Positions 51,534-60,094 of a DNA stretch of 64,000 nucleotides are shown here, piece by piece. Made by a program: the position numbers and the translations under genes. Where the stretch lies: NCBI RefSeq assembly GCF_002846415.1, contig NZ_PJMX01000001.1, positions 2,852,001-2,916,000 on the forward strand. The letters run 5' to 3'. Numbering within the stretch: the stretch's first letter is position 1; every line of letters begins with the position of its first letter. This stretch comes from Streptomyces sp. TLI_146. Its GTDB lineage: Bacteria > Actinomycetota > Actinomycetes > Streptomycetales > Streptomycetaceae. A model generated the notes under the pieces. That model worked only from the letters and a program-made list of their open reading frames with translations. It ran no database searches and was not told where the DNA came from.

Positions 51534-53228
51534 TCAGGCGACCTTGAGCCGGACGTCGAGGGTGGCGCCGCCCGGGGTGGTGAGGCGGAGCACGAAGGTG
51601 CCCGTCTGGCCGTCCGCGTAGATCTTGGGAAGCCGCAGCACGCCATGGGCGTCGGTCTTCAGATCCTTGAGGGTCCGGATCGGGTTGCCCTTGTCGTCCT
51701 TGAAGTAGGGGCCCTTGTCGTTGACCTTGGGGTCGGCGACCGCGGTGCCGGCGGCGGACGCCTCCGGGGTGACGATCATCGCGGCGGCGACGGCGATGCC
51801 GGGGACGACGGCGCCCTTGTACGTGGCCTTGACCTCCACGTAGTTGGCGAACTCGGCGCCGGGGGCGGCCGTCAGCTCCTTGGCGTCGGTGCGCGCCAGG
51901 GCGTCCGCCTGGCGGGCGTTGACGGTGGCGGTCCACTTGATCTCGGGCAGGCTGGTGCCGACGACGGTGGCCCGGACGGTGAAGGTACCGGTCTGCTCGC
52001 CCGCGAGGAGGGCGGGGGCGGTGGCGCGGCCGTCGGTACCGGTGTCGACGGTGACCTGGGTGGCGTCGCCCGGGAAGCGGGCGCCGGTGGTGCCGATGAC
52101 CTGGAAGCGGACGGTCGCCTTGCCCATCGGCCGGCCGAACTGGTCCTTGACGCGCACCTTGGGCTGCCCGGCGAACGAGGAGCCCGCGGTGGCCGTCAGG
52201 GGCGCGGTGTCCGCGTCCTCGAACGTGCTCGCCTTCTTCGACGGCAGCGGCTTGGGCGAGCTGGGGTCGCTCGGGGTGGGCTTGGACGGCTCCGGGCGCG
52301 TCGGCGTCGGCTTCGGGCCGGGCTTGGACGGGGTGGGCTTCGGCGTCGGGCCGGGGGTCGACGGGTGCGGGGACGGGACCGTGCCGGCGGGCCGGCGGAC
52401 CGGGCTGTCGCTGCGGCTGCCGGGCAGCACGCCCGTACCGTTCGGGACCTCGTGCGAGCCGCGCTTGTAGTAGTCGAACCACGTCAGGACCGTGGTCAGG
52501 TACTCCTGCGAGTGGTTGTAGCTGAGCACCGCTTTGTCCAGGTTGGACTGGACGGCGAGGTCGCGGTCGCCGCAGAGGTAGTAGGCGGCGGCCAGCGAGG
52601 CGTCGTAGACGTTGTTGGGGTCCTTGCGGCCGTCGCCGTTGCCGTCGCGGCCGGAGGTCGCCCAGGTGGAGGGGATGAACTGCATGGGGCCTACGGCGCG
52701 GTCGTGGACCGTGTCGCCGTCGTAGGAGCCGCCGTCGGTGTCGGTGATGTTCTCGAAGCCGACGCCGTTGAGGACCGGGCCCAGGATCGGGGTGAGGGTG
52801 GTGCCGTTGGCGTCGACGCGGCCGCCGTTGGCCTGGCCGGACTCGACCTTGCCGATGGCCGCGAGTATCTGCCAGGGGAGGTGGCAGGAGGCCCGGTCGC
52901 GGGCGAGCTCCGCCTCGGCCTTCTTGTAGGCGTCGAGGAGGGTCGCGGGTATGCCCTGCTGGTCGGCGCCCAGGACGGGCGAGCCGGTGGTCGGGGCGGC
53001 CGGCGGGTTCGGGGAGACGAGGGGCGGGAGGTCCGTGTAGTACGGCGAGTTGCCGCTGGCCGGGGCTCCGGGGGGAGGCGTCGGGGTGCCGGACGCCGCG
53101 TGTTCGCCCGCCGGGCCGTTGGCCAGGACGCCCGGTCCCTGGGAGGCGGAGAGCGCCGCCACCGCCGCCGCGGCCACGGCGGTCGTGGTCGCTCCCTTGC
53201 GCAGCCGTCGCCCGATTCGCGGTGCCAT
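51534..53228 (-). CDS. Secreted lytic transglycosylase with Ig-like domains
   Basis: 564 residues. The signal region is followed by a Pro-rich linker, then an SLT-type catalytic domain at about residues 95-260. It contains ILAAIGKVESGQANGG with the catalytic Glu, VGPMQFIPSTWATSGRDGNGDG and LSYNHSQEYL. A second Pro/Lys/Thr-rich linker (about residues 265-335) leads to two beta-sandwich domains with bacterial Ig-like (Big_1) character (TATAGSSFAGQPKVRVKDQFG; DGRATAPALLAGEQTGTFTV). It is predicted to cleave peptidoglycan glycan strands during growth or sporulation. Its long GC-rich leader (53229-53406) is described elsewhere. Confidence 0.9.
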   Translation of the reverse strand: MAPRIGRRLRKGATTTAVAAAAVAALSASQGPGVLANGPAGEHAASGTPTPPPGAPASGNSPYYTDLPPLVSPNPPAAPTTGSPVLGADQQGIPATLLDAYKKAEAELARDRASCHLPWQILAAIGKVESGQANGGRVDANGTTLTPILGPVLNGVGFENITDTDGGSYDGDTVHDRAVGPMQFIPSTWATSGRDGNGDGRKDPNNVYDASLAAAYYLCGDRDLAVQSNLDKAVLSYNHSQEYLTTVLTWFDYYKRGSHEVPNGTGVLPGSRSDSPVRRPAGTVPSPHPSTPGPTPKPTPSKPGPKPTPTRPEPSKPTPSDPSSPKPLPSKKASTFEDADTAPLTATAGSSFAGQPKVRVKDQFGRPMGKATVRFQVIGTTGARFPGDATQVTVDTGTDGRATAPALLAGEQTGTFTVRATVVGTSLPEIKWTATVNARQADALARTDAKELTAAPGAEFANYVEVKATYKGAVVPGIAVAAAMIVTPEASAAGTAVADPKVNDKGPYFKDDKGNPIRTLKDLKTDAHGVLRLPKIYADGQTGTFVLRLTTPGGATLDVRLKVA

Positions 53229-53406
53229 ACGTCTAGCCCCTCCCCGTGGTCAGCAGTTCGCGCTCCCCAGCGCAGGCCTCAGGAGACCCTACGGCACCCA
53301 CTGGGCAGAGCGACACCGCCCCCTGACCCTTATTCACCTTTTCACCGCTTCGTCACCCGGGAGCTGCCCAGATATGGCGGAGAATCGGTTCCCCCCGCGT
53401 ACACGG

Positions 53407-53441
53407 ACCTGCCCGCCCGGTGCGATACCGGGCGGGCAGGT
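53407..53441. terminator. polA terminator
   Basis: Perfect 15-bp stem ACCTGCCCGCCCGGT / complement (53407-53421 and 53427-53441) with a 5-base loop, about 30 bases beyond the polA stop on the minus strand. Confidence 0.85.
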
Positions 53442-53471
53442 TCTCGGGGGCCGGCGGTCCGGGCCCGGTGG

Positions 53472-56180
53472 TCAGTGCGCGGCGGACTCCCAGTCCGCGC
53501 CCGCGCCCACCGACACGTCCAGCGGGGCGCGCAGGGACACGGCCGAGGCCATCTCCCGGCGGACCAGGGACTCGACCTTCTTGCGCTCCCCCGGCGCGAT
53601 CTCCAGGACGATTTCGTCGTGGACCTGGAGCAGCAGGCGGGAGTTCAGGCCCGCCTCGGTCAGGGCGCGGTCCACCTTAAGCATGGCGACCTTGACGATG
53701 TCCGCCGCCGTGCCCTGGATCGGGGCGTTGAGCGCCATCCGCTCGGCCATCTCGCGGCGCTGGCGGTTGTCGCTGTTGAGGTCCGGCAGATAGCGGCGGC
53801 GGCCGAGCATCGTCTCCGTGTAACCCGTCGCCCTGGCCTCCTCCACCACGCGCTGGAGGTAGTCCCGGACGCCGCCGAAGCGCTCGAAGAACGTGTCCAT
53901 CAGGCCGCGCGCCTCGGCTGCCTCGATGTTCAGCTGCTGGGAGAGGCCGAACGCCGAGAGGCCGTAGGCCAGGCCGTACGACATCGCCTTGATCTTGCGG
54001 CGCATCTCCGGGTCGACCTGGGTCTTGTCGACGCCGAAGACCTGGGAGGCCACCGTCGTGTGCAGGTCCTCGCCGGAGGCGAAGGCCTCGATGAGGCCCT
54101 CGTCCTCGGAGAGGTGGGCCATCACGCGGAGCTCGATCTGGCTGTAGTCGGCGGTGAGCAGCGACTCGAAGCCCTCGCCGACCACGAAGCCGCGGCGGAT
54201 GGCACGGCCCTCGTCCGTACGCACCGGGATGTTCTGGAGGTTGGGGTCGGTGGAGGAGAGGCGGCCGGTCGCCGCGACCGTCTGGTTGAAGGTCGTGTGG
54301 ATGCGACCGTCGGCGGCGACGGTCTTGATCAGACCCTCGACGGTGACCCGCAGCTTCGCCTGCTCGCGGTGGCGCAGCATGATGACCGGCAGCTCGTGCT
54401 CGGTCTGGGCGGCCAGCCACGCCAGCGCGTCCGCGTCCGTCGTGTAGCCCGTCTTCGTCTTCTTCGTCTTGGGCAGGGCGAGCTCGCCGAAGAGGACTTC
54501 CTGGAGCTGCTTGGGCGAGCCGAGGTTGAACTCGTGGCCCACCGAGGCGTGCGCCTCCTTCACCGCCTGCTGCACCGCGCCCGCGAACTGCTGCTCCATC
54601 GCCTCCAGATGGGGGCGGTCGGCCGCGATGCCGTACCGCTCCATCTTGGCGAGGAGGGTCGAGGTGGGGAGCTCCACGTCGTGGAGCAGGTCGGCCGCGC
54701 CGACCTCCTTGAGGCGCTCGGTGAAGGCGTCGCCCAGGTCCAGGACGGCGCGCGCCTGGGTCATCAGGGCCTCGGCCTCGGCCTGGTCGTCGGCGCCGAA
54801 GGCGAGCTGGCCGTCGGCGGCCGCCGGGGCGAGCTCGCGGCCCAGGTACTCCACGGACAGCGCGTCCAGGGCGAAGGAGCGGCGGCCGGGCTTGACCAGA
54901 TACGCGGCGAGCGCCGTGTCCATGGTGACGCCGTCGACGCTCCAGCCGTGCTCGGGGAAGACCCGCATCGCGGCCTTCGCGTTGTGCAGGACCTTCGGCT
55001 TGGTGGCGTCCGCGATCCAGGCGGCGAAGGCCCCCTCGTCGGCCTCGTCGAGCTCGGACGGGTCGAACCAGGCGGCGGGGCCGTCGGCGGCGGCCAGCGC
55101 GATCTCGCTGACGCTGCCCGTGCCGAGCGCCCACGCGTCGACGGTGGCCAGGCCGAGCGGCCCGGCGCCGTGCTCGGCGAGCCAGGGGGCGAGCTCGCCC
55201 GCGCCCAGGACCGAGCCGTCCAGCTCCACACCGGCGGCGGGGGCCGGGGCCTCCTCCTCGCCCGCGCCCGGGTCGACCGCGAGGAGCCGCTCGCGCAGCG
55301 ACGCGTTGCGGATCTCCAGCACGTCCAGGACGCCGATCAGGGCCGTCCGGTCGTACGGCGCGCGCTCCAGGTCGGCCGGGGTCTTGGCCAGCTCCACGTC
55401 GCGCACCATCTCGGTGAGGCGGCGGTTGAGGCTGACGGACTCCAGGTGGTCCCTGAAGTTCTGCCCGGCCTTGCCCTTGACCTCGTCGGCGCGCGCGACC
55501 AGCTGCTCGAAGGAGCCGAACTGGTTGATCCACTTCGCGGCGGTCTTCTCGCCGACGCCCGGGATGCCCGGCAGGTTGTCGGACGGGTCGCCGCGCAGGG
55601 CCGCGAAGTCCGGGTACTGCTGCGGGGTCAGGCCGTACTTCTCCTCGACCTTCTCCGGGGTGAAGCGGGTCAGCTCGGAGACGCCCTTGGTGGGGTAGAG
55701 CACCGTCACGTTCGGCGAGACGAGCTGGAAGGAGTCGCGGTCGCCGGTGACGATGAGGACCTCGAAGCCCTCGGCCTCGGCCTGGGTGGCCAGCGTCGCG
55801 ATGATGTCGTCGGCCTCGAAGCCCTCGGTCGCGAAGCGCGGTGCGTTCATCGCGTCCAGGAGCTCGCCGATCAGCTCGACCTGCCCCTTGAACTCGTCGG
55901 GGGTCTTCGAGCGGTTCGCCTTGTACTCCGGGAACTCCTCGGAGCGCCAGGTCTTGCGCGACACGTCGAACGCCACCGCGAAGTGCGTGGGCGTCTCGTC
56001 ACGCAGCGTGTTCGCCAGCATCGACATGAAGCCGTACACGGCGTTGGTCGGCTGACCTGCGCCGGTCGTGAAGTTCTCCGCGGGCAGCGCGAAGAACGCC
56101 CGGTACGCCAGGGAGTGCCCGTCCATGAGGAGCAGGCGCGGTCGGTTGTCAGGGGTCTTCTTCGATGCTGTCTCAGCCAC
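53472..56180 (-). CDS. polA: DNA polymerase I
   Basis: 902 residues from the GTG at 56178-56180 (VAETASKKTPDNRPRLLLMD); longer in-frame options run through the promoter. Domains: 5'-nuclease (RLLLMDGHSLAYRAFFALP, TGDRDSFQLV, PGVGEKTAAKW), a degenerate 3'-5' exonuclease region, and a family A polymerase with motif A LLTADYSQIELRVMAHL, motif B RRKIKAMSYGLAYGLSAFG and motif C LLLQVHDEIVLE. The exonuclease Asp-Glu motif is absent (LATVDAWALG instead), as in other actinobacterial Pol I. It fills repair gaps and removes RNA primers. A damage-type promoter lies 7 bases before the GTG. Confidence 0.97.
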   Translation of the reverse strand: MAETASKKTPDNRPRLLLMDGHSLAYRAFFALPAENFTTGAGQPTNAVYGFMSMLANTLRDETPTHFAVAFDVSRKTWRSEEFPEYKANRSKTPDEFKGQVELIGELLDAMNAPRFATEGFEADDIIATLATQAEAEGFEVLIVTGDRDSFQLVSPNVTVLYPTKGVSELTRFTPEKVEEKYGLTPQQYPDFAALRGDPSDNLPGIPGVGEKTAAKWINQFGSFEQLVARADEVKGKAGQNFRDHLESVSLNRRLTEMVRDVELAKTPADLERAPYDRTALIGVLDVLEIRNASLRERLLAVDPGAGEEEAPAPAAGVELDGSVLGAGELAPWLAEHGAGPLGLATVDAWALGTGSVSEIALAAADGPAAWFDPSELDEADEGAFAAWIADATKPKVLHNAKAAMRVFPEHGWSVDGVTMDTALAAYLVKPGRRSFALDALSVEYLGRELAPAAADGQLAFGADDQAEAEALMTQARAVLDLGDAFTERLKEVGAADLLHDVELPTSTLLAKMERYGIAADRPHLEAMEQQFAGAVQQAVKEAHASVGHEFNLGSPKQLQEVLFGELALPKTKKTKTGYTTDADALAWLAAQTEHELPVIMLRHREQAKLRVTVEGLIKTVAADGRIHTTFNQTVAATGRLSSTDPNLQNIPVRTDEGRAIRRGFVVGEGFESLLTADYSQIELRVMAHLSEDEGLIEAFASGEDLHTTVASQVFGVDKTQVDPEMRRKIKAMSYGLAYGLSAFGLSQQLNIEAAEARGLMDTFFERFGGVRDYLQRVVEEARATGYTETMLGRRRYLPDLNSDNRQRREMAERMALNAPIQGTAADIVKVAMLKVDRALTEAGLNSRLLLQVHDEIVLEIAPGERKKVESLVRREMASAVSLRAPLDVSVGAGADWESAAH

Positions 56181-56187
56181 GTCCCCG

Positions 56188-56210
56188 ATCCTGCCACGCC
56201 CCACTGACAA
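56188..56210 (-). promoter_or_regulatory. Damage-type promoter motif for polA
   Basis: On the minus strand: TTGTCAGTG (56202-56210), exactly 8 bases, CAGGAT (56188-56193), then 7 bases to the GTG. The -35 is perfect and the -10 has C for T at the first position. A leaderless transcript is predicted. Confidence 0.75.
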
Positions 56211-56247
56211 TCCCCGCCAGTGTGCGGCGGGGACCGCGCCGGGACGG

Positions 56248-56270
56248 CTGTCAGTGGTCCGTGACAGGAT
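56248..56270 (+). promoter_or_regulatory. Damage-type promoter motif for the FdhF/YdeP gene
   Basis: CTGTCAGTG (56248-56256), exactly 8 bases, CAGGAT (56265-56270). The same -10 as polA on the opposite strand; the two -35 boxes are 37 bases apart in a symmetrical divergent array. A leader with GAAGGGGAG precedes the ATG at 56313. Confidence 0.7.
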
Positions 56271-56312
56271 CGGAACCGTACGTATCGCACACGTCGCTCG
56301 AAGGGGAGCGCC

Positions 56313-58595
56313 ATGGCCACCAAGCCGCCCGCAGGGGACCCGGTTCAGGACGCGCCGCAGGTCGCGCCGCCCAAGCACGCCGCCGCCGGGCTTCCCGCCA
56401 TCGGGTACACGGCGCTGGTGGCCCAGCAGCAGATGGGCGTGGCCCGGGCGACGCGGACGCTACTGAAGGTCAACCAGAAGGACGGGTTCGACTGTCCGGG
56501 GTGCGCCTGGCCGGAGGGCGACAAGCGGCACGTGGCGGAGTTCTGTGAGAACGGGGCGAAGGCGGTCGCCGAGGAGGCGACGCTGCGCCGCGTCACCCCC
56601 GACTTCTTCGCCGCGCACCCGCTCTCCGACCTCGCGGAGCGCAGTGGGTACTGGCTGGGCCAGCAGGGCCGGATCACCCAGCCGATGTACCTGCCGGAGG
56701 GCGCCGACCGGTACGAGGCGGTGACCTGGGAGCGGGCGTTCGAGATCATCGCCGATGAGCTGAAGGCGCTGGACTCGCCGGACAAGGCGCTCTTCTACAC
56801 CTCGGGGCGCACCAGCAACGAGGCCGCGTTCCTGCTCCAGCTCTTCGCGCGCGAGTTCGGCACGAACAACCTGCCGGACTGCTCCAACATGTGCCACGAG
56901 TCGTCCGGTTCGGCGCTCACCGAGACCATCGGCATCGGCAAGGGCAGCGTCTCCCTTGAGGACCTGCACCAGGCCGACCTGATCATCGTCGCCGGGCAGA
57001 ACCCGGGCACGAACCATCCGAGGATGCTCTCGGCCCTGGAGGAGGCCAAACGGGCGGGCGCGAAGATCATCTCGGTGAACCCGCTGCCCGAGGCGGGCAT
57101 GGAGCGCTTCAAGAACCCGCAGACCGCCAAGGGCCTCGCGCTCGGCGGCCAGGCGCTCAACGACCTCTTCCTCCAGATCCGCATCGGCGGCGACCAGGCC
57201 CTGTTCCGCCTGCTCAACAAGCTGATCGTGGAGACCGAGGGGGCCGTGGACGAGCTGTTCGTCCGCGAACACACCCATGGGTACGAGGAGTTCGCCGAGG
57301 CTGCCCGGGCCGCCGACTGGGACGAGACGCTGGCCGCGACCGGTCTCACGCGCGCGGAGATCGAGCAGGCGCTGTCCATGGCGCTCGCCTCCCGGCGCAC
57401 CATCGTCTGCTGGGCGATGGGCCTGACCCAGCACAAGCACGCGGTGGCGACGATCCGGGAAGTGGTCAACTTCCTTCTGCTGCGCGGCAACATCGGCCGC
57501 ACCGGCGCGGGGGTCTGCCCGGTGCGCGGGCATTCGAACGTACAGGGCGACCGCACCATGGGCATCTTCGAGCGCCCCGCGCCCGCGTTCCTCGACGCCC
57601 TGGAGAAGGAGTTCGGCTTCGCGCCGCCGCGCCACCACGGCTATGACGTGGTCCGCTCCATCGAGGCGCTGCGCGACGGAAAGGCGAAGGTGTTCTTCGC
57701 GATGGGCGGCAACTTCGTGGGGGCCACGCCCGACACCGAGGTCACCGAGGCCGCGATGCGCCGAGCCTCGCTCACCGTCCATGTGTCGACCAAGCTCAAC
57801 CGCTCCCACGCGGTCACCGGTCGGCGTGCGCTGATCCTGCCGACGCTCGGGCGCACCGACAAGGACGTGCAGAAGAGCGGCAAGCAGTTCGTGACCGTCG
57901 AGGACTCGATGGGCCTGGTGCACTCCTCGCGCGGCAACCTCAAGCCCGCGAGCCCGCATCTGCTCTCCGAGCCCGCCATCGTCGCCCGTCTCGCGCGCGC
58001 CACGCTGGGCGCCGGGTCGACGGTGGAATGGGAGGAGTTCGAGAAGGACTACGCGAAGATCCGCGACCGCATCGCGCGCGTGGTCCCCGGCTTCGAGGAC
58101 TTCAACGCGCGCGTGGCGAAGCCCGGCGGCTTCCGGCTGCCGCACGCGCCGCGCGACGAGCGCCGCTTCCCCACCGCGACCGGGAAGGCCAACTTCACGG
58201 CCGCGCCGGTGGAGTACCCGACGGTGCCCGAGGGCCGGCTGCTGCTCCAGACCCTGCGCTCGCACGACCAGTACAACACCACGATCTACGGCCTGGACGA
58301 CCGCTACCGGGGCATCAAGGGCGGCCGCCGGCTGGTGCTCGTGAACGCCGAGGACGCGCGCGAGCTGGGGTTCGCGGACGGCTCGTACGTGGACCTGGTC
58401 AGCGAGTGGAAGGACGGCGTGGAGCGGCGGGCGCCGGGCTTCCGGGTCGTGCACTACCCGACGACGCGGGGGTGCGCCGCGGCGTACTACCCGGAGACCA
58501 ACGTGCTGGTGCCGCTGGATTCCACGGCGGACACGAGCAACACCCCTGCCAGCAAGTCCGTGATCGTACGTCTGGAACAATCGGCGACCGTCTAA
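56313..58595 (+). CDS. FdhF/YdeP-family molybdopterin oxidoreductase
   Basis: 760 residues; ATG at 56313 with AAGGGGAG upstream. The N-terminus has GFDCPGCAWPEGDK, the CxxC block typical of the FdhF/YdeP group. Molybdopterin-binding regions follow: LFYTSGRTSNEAAFLLQL, PDCSNMCHESSGSALTETIGIGKG, VAGQNPGTNHPRMLSALEEA and RTGAGVCPVRGHSNVQGDRTMG. The C-terminal dinucleotide-binding domain starts near FPTATGKANFTAAPVEYP. No selenocysteine codon is present. Related proteins are called formate dehydrogenase-like, but YdeP in E. coli acts in acid resistance and its substrate is unknown. It is divergent from polA and shares the damage-type promoter motif. Confidence 0.93.
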   Translation: MATKPPAGDPVQDAPQVAPPKHAAAGLPAIGYTALVAQQQMGVARATRTLLKVNQKDGFDCPGCAWPEGDKRHVAEFCENGAKAVAEEATLRRVTPDFFAAHPLSDLAERSGYWLGQQGRITQPMYLPEGADRYEAVTWERAFEIIADELKALDSPDKALFYTSGRTSNEAAFLLQLFAREFGTNNLPDCSNMCHESSGSALTETIGIGKGSVSLEDLHQADLIIVAGQNPGTNHPRMLSALEEAKRAGAKIISVNPLPEAGMERFKNPQTAKGLALGGQALNDLFLQIRIGGDQALFRLLNKLIVETEGAVDELFVREHTHGYEEFAEAARAADWDETLAATGLTRAEIEQALSMALASRRTIVCWAMGLTQHKHAVATIREVVNFLLLRGNIGRTGAGVCPVRGHSNVQGDRTMGIFERPAPAFLDALEKEFGFAPPRHHGYDVVRSIEALRDGKAKVFFAMGGNFVGATPDTEVTEAAMRRASLTVHVSTKLNRSHAVTGRRALILPTLGRTDKDVQKSGKQFVTVEDSMGLVHSSRGNLKPASPHLLSEPAIVARLARATLGAGSTVEWEEFEKDYAKIRDRIARVVPGFEDFNARVAKPGGFRLPHAPRDERRFPTATGKANFTAAPVEYPTVPEGRLLLQTLRSHDQYNTTIYGLDDRYRGIKGGRRLVLVNAEDARELGFADGSYVDLVSEWKDGVERRAPGFRVVHYPTTRGCAAAYYPETNVLVPLDSTADTSNTPASKSVIVRLEQSATV

Positions 58596-58659
58596 GCGTT
58601 CGCTCAGACACGTCGGCCGGCCAGGCCGGAGGAACCGGACCACGATCGGAGTCCCGCCC

Positions 58660-59127
58660 ATGGGTGAGCAGAGCAAGGTGAAGTTCCCGCAGGAGGTCAT
58701 CGACGAGTACGCGGCGCTGGGCATCGACCTGCCCGCGCTGTTCTCCGCGGGGCACCTCGGCACCCGGATGGGCGTGCAGATCCTGGAGGCGTCGGCGGAG
58801 CGGGTCGTCGGCACGATGCCGGTGGAGGGGAACACGCAGCCGTACGGGCTGTTGCACGGGGGTGCGTCGGCGGTGCTCGCCGAGACGCTGGGGTCGGTGG
58901 GGTCGATGCTGCACGGGGGGATCTCGAAGATCGCGGTGGGGGTCGATCTGAACTGCACGCATCATCGGGGGGTGCGGAGTGGGCTGGTCACGGGGGTGGC
59001 CACGCCGGTGCATCGGGGGCGGTCCACGGCGACGTACGAGATCGTGATCTCGGATGAGGAGGGGAAGCGGGTGTGTACGGCTCGGCTTACTTGTCTGCTG
59101 CGGGACGCGGAGGCCCCCAAGGTTTGA
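58660..59127 (+). CDS. PaaI-family hotdog thioesterase
   Basis: 155 residues; ATG at 58660 with GGAG upstream. The hotdog signature NTQPYGLLHGGASAVLAETLGS near residues 60-80 carries the conserved Gly-Gly and Glu of PaaI-type acyl-CoA thioesterases. VDLNCTHHRGVRSGLVTGVATPVHRGRSTATYEI follows. It is predicted to hydrolyse aromatic or short acyl-CoA thioesters in the cytosol. It follows the oxidoreductase by 64 bases on the same strand and may share its transcript. The repeat element begins 5 bases after the stop. Confidence 0.92.
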   Translation: MGEQSKVKFPQEVIDEYAALGIDLPALFSAGHLGTRMGVQILEASAERVVGTMPVEGNTQPYGLLHGGASAVLAETLGSVGSMLHGGISKIAVGVDLNCTHHRGVRSGLVTGVATPVHRGRSTATYEIVISDEEGKRVCTARLTCLLRDAEAPKV

Positions 59128-59131
59128 GCCC

Positions 59132-59314
59132 CTCCCCGCCCCTTCCCTAAACCCTCCGGGGGTGGGTGGTCGCACGGTGGGCGGATCTTCCTGGGGGCTG
59201 CGCCCCCCGGCCCCGGTGCGGGGGCTCCGCCCCTGCACCCTGTCTCGGGGCTGCGCCCCGGATCCCGTTCGTCTGCGGACCGTAGATGGCTGGTCGCGCA
59301 GTTCCCCGCGCCCC
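59132..59314 (-). repeat. Composite repeat element, copy 5
   Basis: Starts CCCCGCCCCTTCCCTAAACC, then CTCCGGGGGTGGGTGG, several GGGGCTGCGCCCC-type hairpins, TTCGTCTGCGGACCGTA and the inverted repeat core (59288-59314). Module order is the same as at 9621-9757, and the first 37 bases match that copy at about 35 positions. Confidence 0.85.
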
Positions 59315-59367
59315 TAGGAATGCCGCTGCGCGGCAATCCCCTGGGCGCCTCGAAGGGGCGCACCTCA

Positions 59368-59509
59368 GGGGCGCGGGGAACTGCGCGAGCAACCCAGCAC
59401 GGCCCGCAGACAAAACCCGCCCGCCCGGGACGGCCCGCACTCGACGTCCCCCGCACTCCAAGGGGCGCGGGGAACTGCGCGACCAGCCCACCGCCACCCG
59501 CAGACGAAC
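59368..59509 (+). repeat. Intergenic repeat copies 6 and 7
   Basis: Two direct copies of the core (59368-59412 and 59462-59509), each followed by CCGCAGAC. With copy 5 they again give inverted, direct, direct. To the right, TTAAGGGAAGGGGCGGGG (59589-59606) is the reverse complement of the left boundary module, so the cluster 59134-59606 is bounded by inverted repeats. The gap from 59128 to 59640 shows no gene. Confidence 0.85.
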
Positions 59510-59644
59510 AGCCCCGCAGTCGGGTCTGGGACCGAGCCCCCAGCAAGCCACCTCAACCCCCCCCCCGCCCGGCCGCCCGCCAGAGGGCTTAAGGGAAGGG
59601 GCGGGGTGGGGAAAAAACCCCAACCCCCCTACCCCCCACCCCAG

Positions 59645-59673
59645 TTGTGTCACCGATCGTGACCCCCTACCGT
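59645..59673 (+). promoter_or_regulatory. Promoter of the lipoprotein gene
   Basis: TTGTGT (59645-59650), 17 bases, TACCGT (59668-59673), then 7 bases to the ATG at 59681. A leaderless transcript is predicted; no ribosome binding site is present. Confidence 0.55.
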
Positions 59674-59680
59674 TCCCGTC

Positions 59681-60094
59681 ATGGCCAGCCCATCGGGAAC
59701 CGGACACCCCTCCGTGACGCGGTACCGACCGCTCCGGATCGTCGCCTGTGCGCTGATCGTCGTCGCCGCGGGCACCGGGTGTTCCAGCGGCCACCACACC
59801 GCCTCCCACGCCACCTCCGCCCCGGCCCCCACAACCACCACCCCGGAAGAGGACTGCCGGCGGCTGGTCGAGTACTGGGCGCGGGCGATGATCCAGGGCA
59901 ATCGCTGGTCGGGCCTCGACTGGGAGCAGAAGGGGTTCTCGATCGACCAGCACGAAGTCCATGATCGGGTCGTCGCCGCCGCCCGCGCCGAGCAGCGTAC
60001 GAACGGAACCGCCGCCGCGCTCGATCTGATAGCGCGTCAGTCCCGGCAGGAGTGCACCGCCCGGCACGGCGCGATGGGAGGTGGTCGGCACTAG
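59681..60094 (+). CDS. Putative lipoprotein of unknown function
   Basis: 137 residues from the ATG at 59681. A hydrophobic signal segment (RIVACALIVVAAGTGC) ends in a lipobox AGTGC near residue 34, followed by a Ser/Thr/His/Pro linker. The mature domain of about 80 residues is helical (DCRRLVEYWARAMIQGNRWSGLDWEQKGFS, LDLIARQSRQECTARHG), with two Cys that could pair. No family recognised. The start is supported by the promoter spacing. Confidence 0.75.
   Translation: MASPSGTGHPSVTRYRPLRIVACALIVVAAGTGCSSGHHTASHATSAPAPTTTTPEEDCRRLVEYWARAMIQGNRWSGLDWEQKGFSIDQHEVHDRVVAAARAEQRTNGTAAALDLIARQSRQECTARHGAMGGGRH

Noticed and set aside
53229..53400. Possible c-di-AMP (ydaO) riboswitch in the transglycosylase leader
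   Set aside because: GGGGGAACC, GGTGAATAAGG and CCGTAGGGTC recall parts of the motif, and the gene type fits, but the central conserved CCGACAGCT block and pairing pattern are not visible. A covariance search (RF00379) would decide.
51450..56207. Very long plus-strand open frame (over 1500 codons) opposite polA and the transglycosylase gene
   Set aside because: It is the mirror of third-position GC bias in the real minus-strand genes; composition is Arg/Gly/Ala/Val-rich with no domain, and it ignores the terminators inside it.
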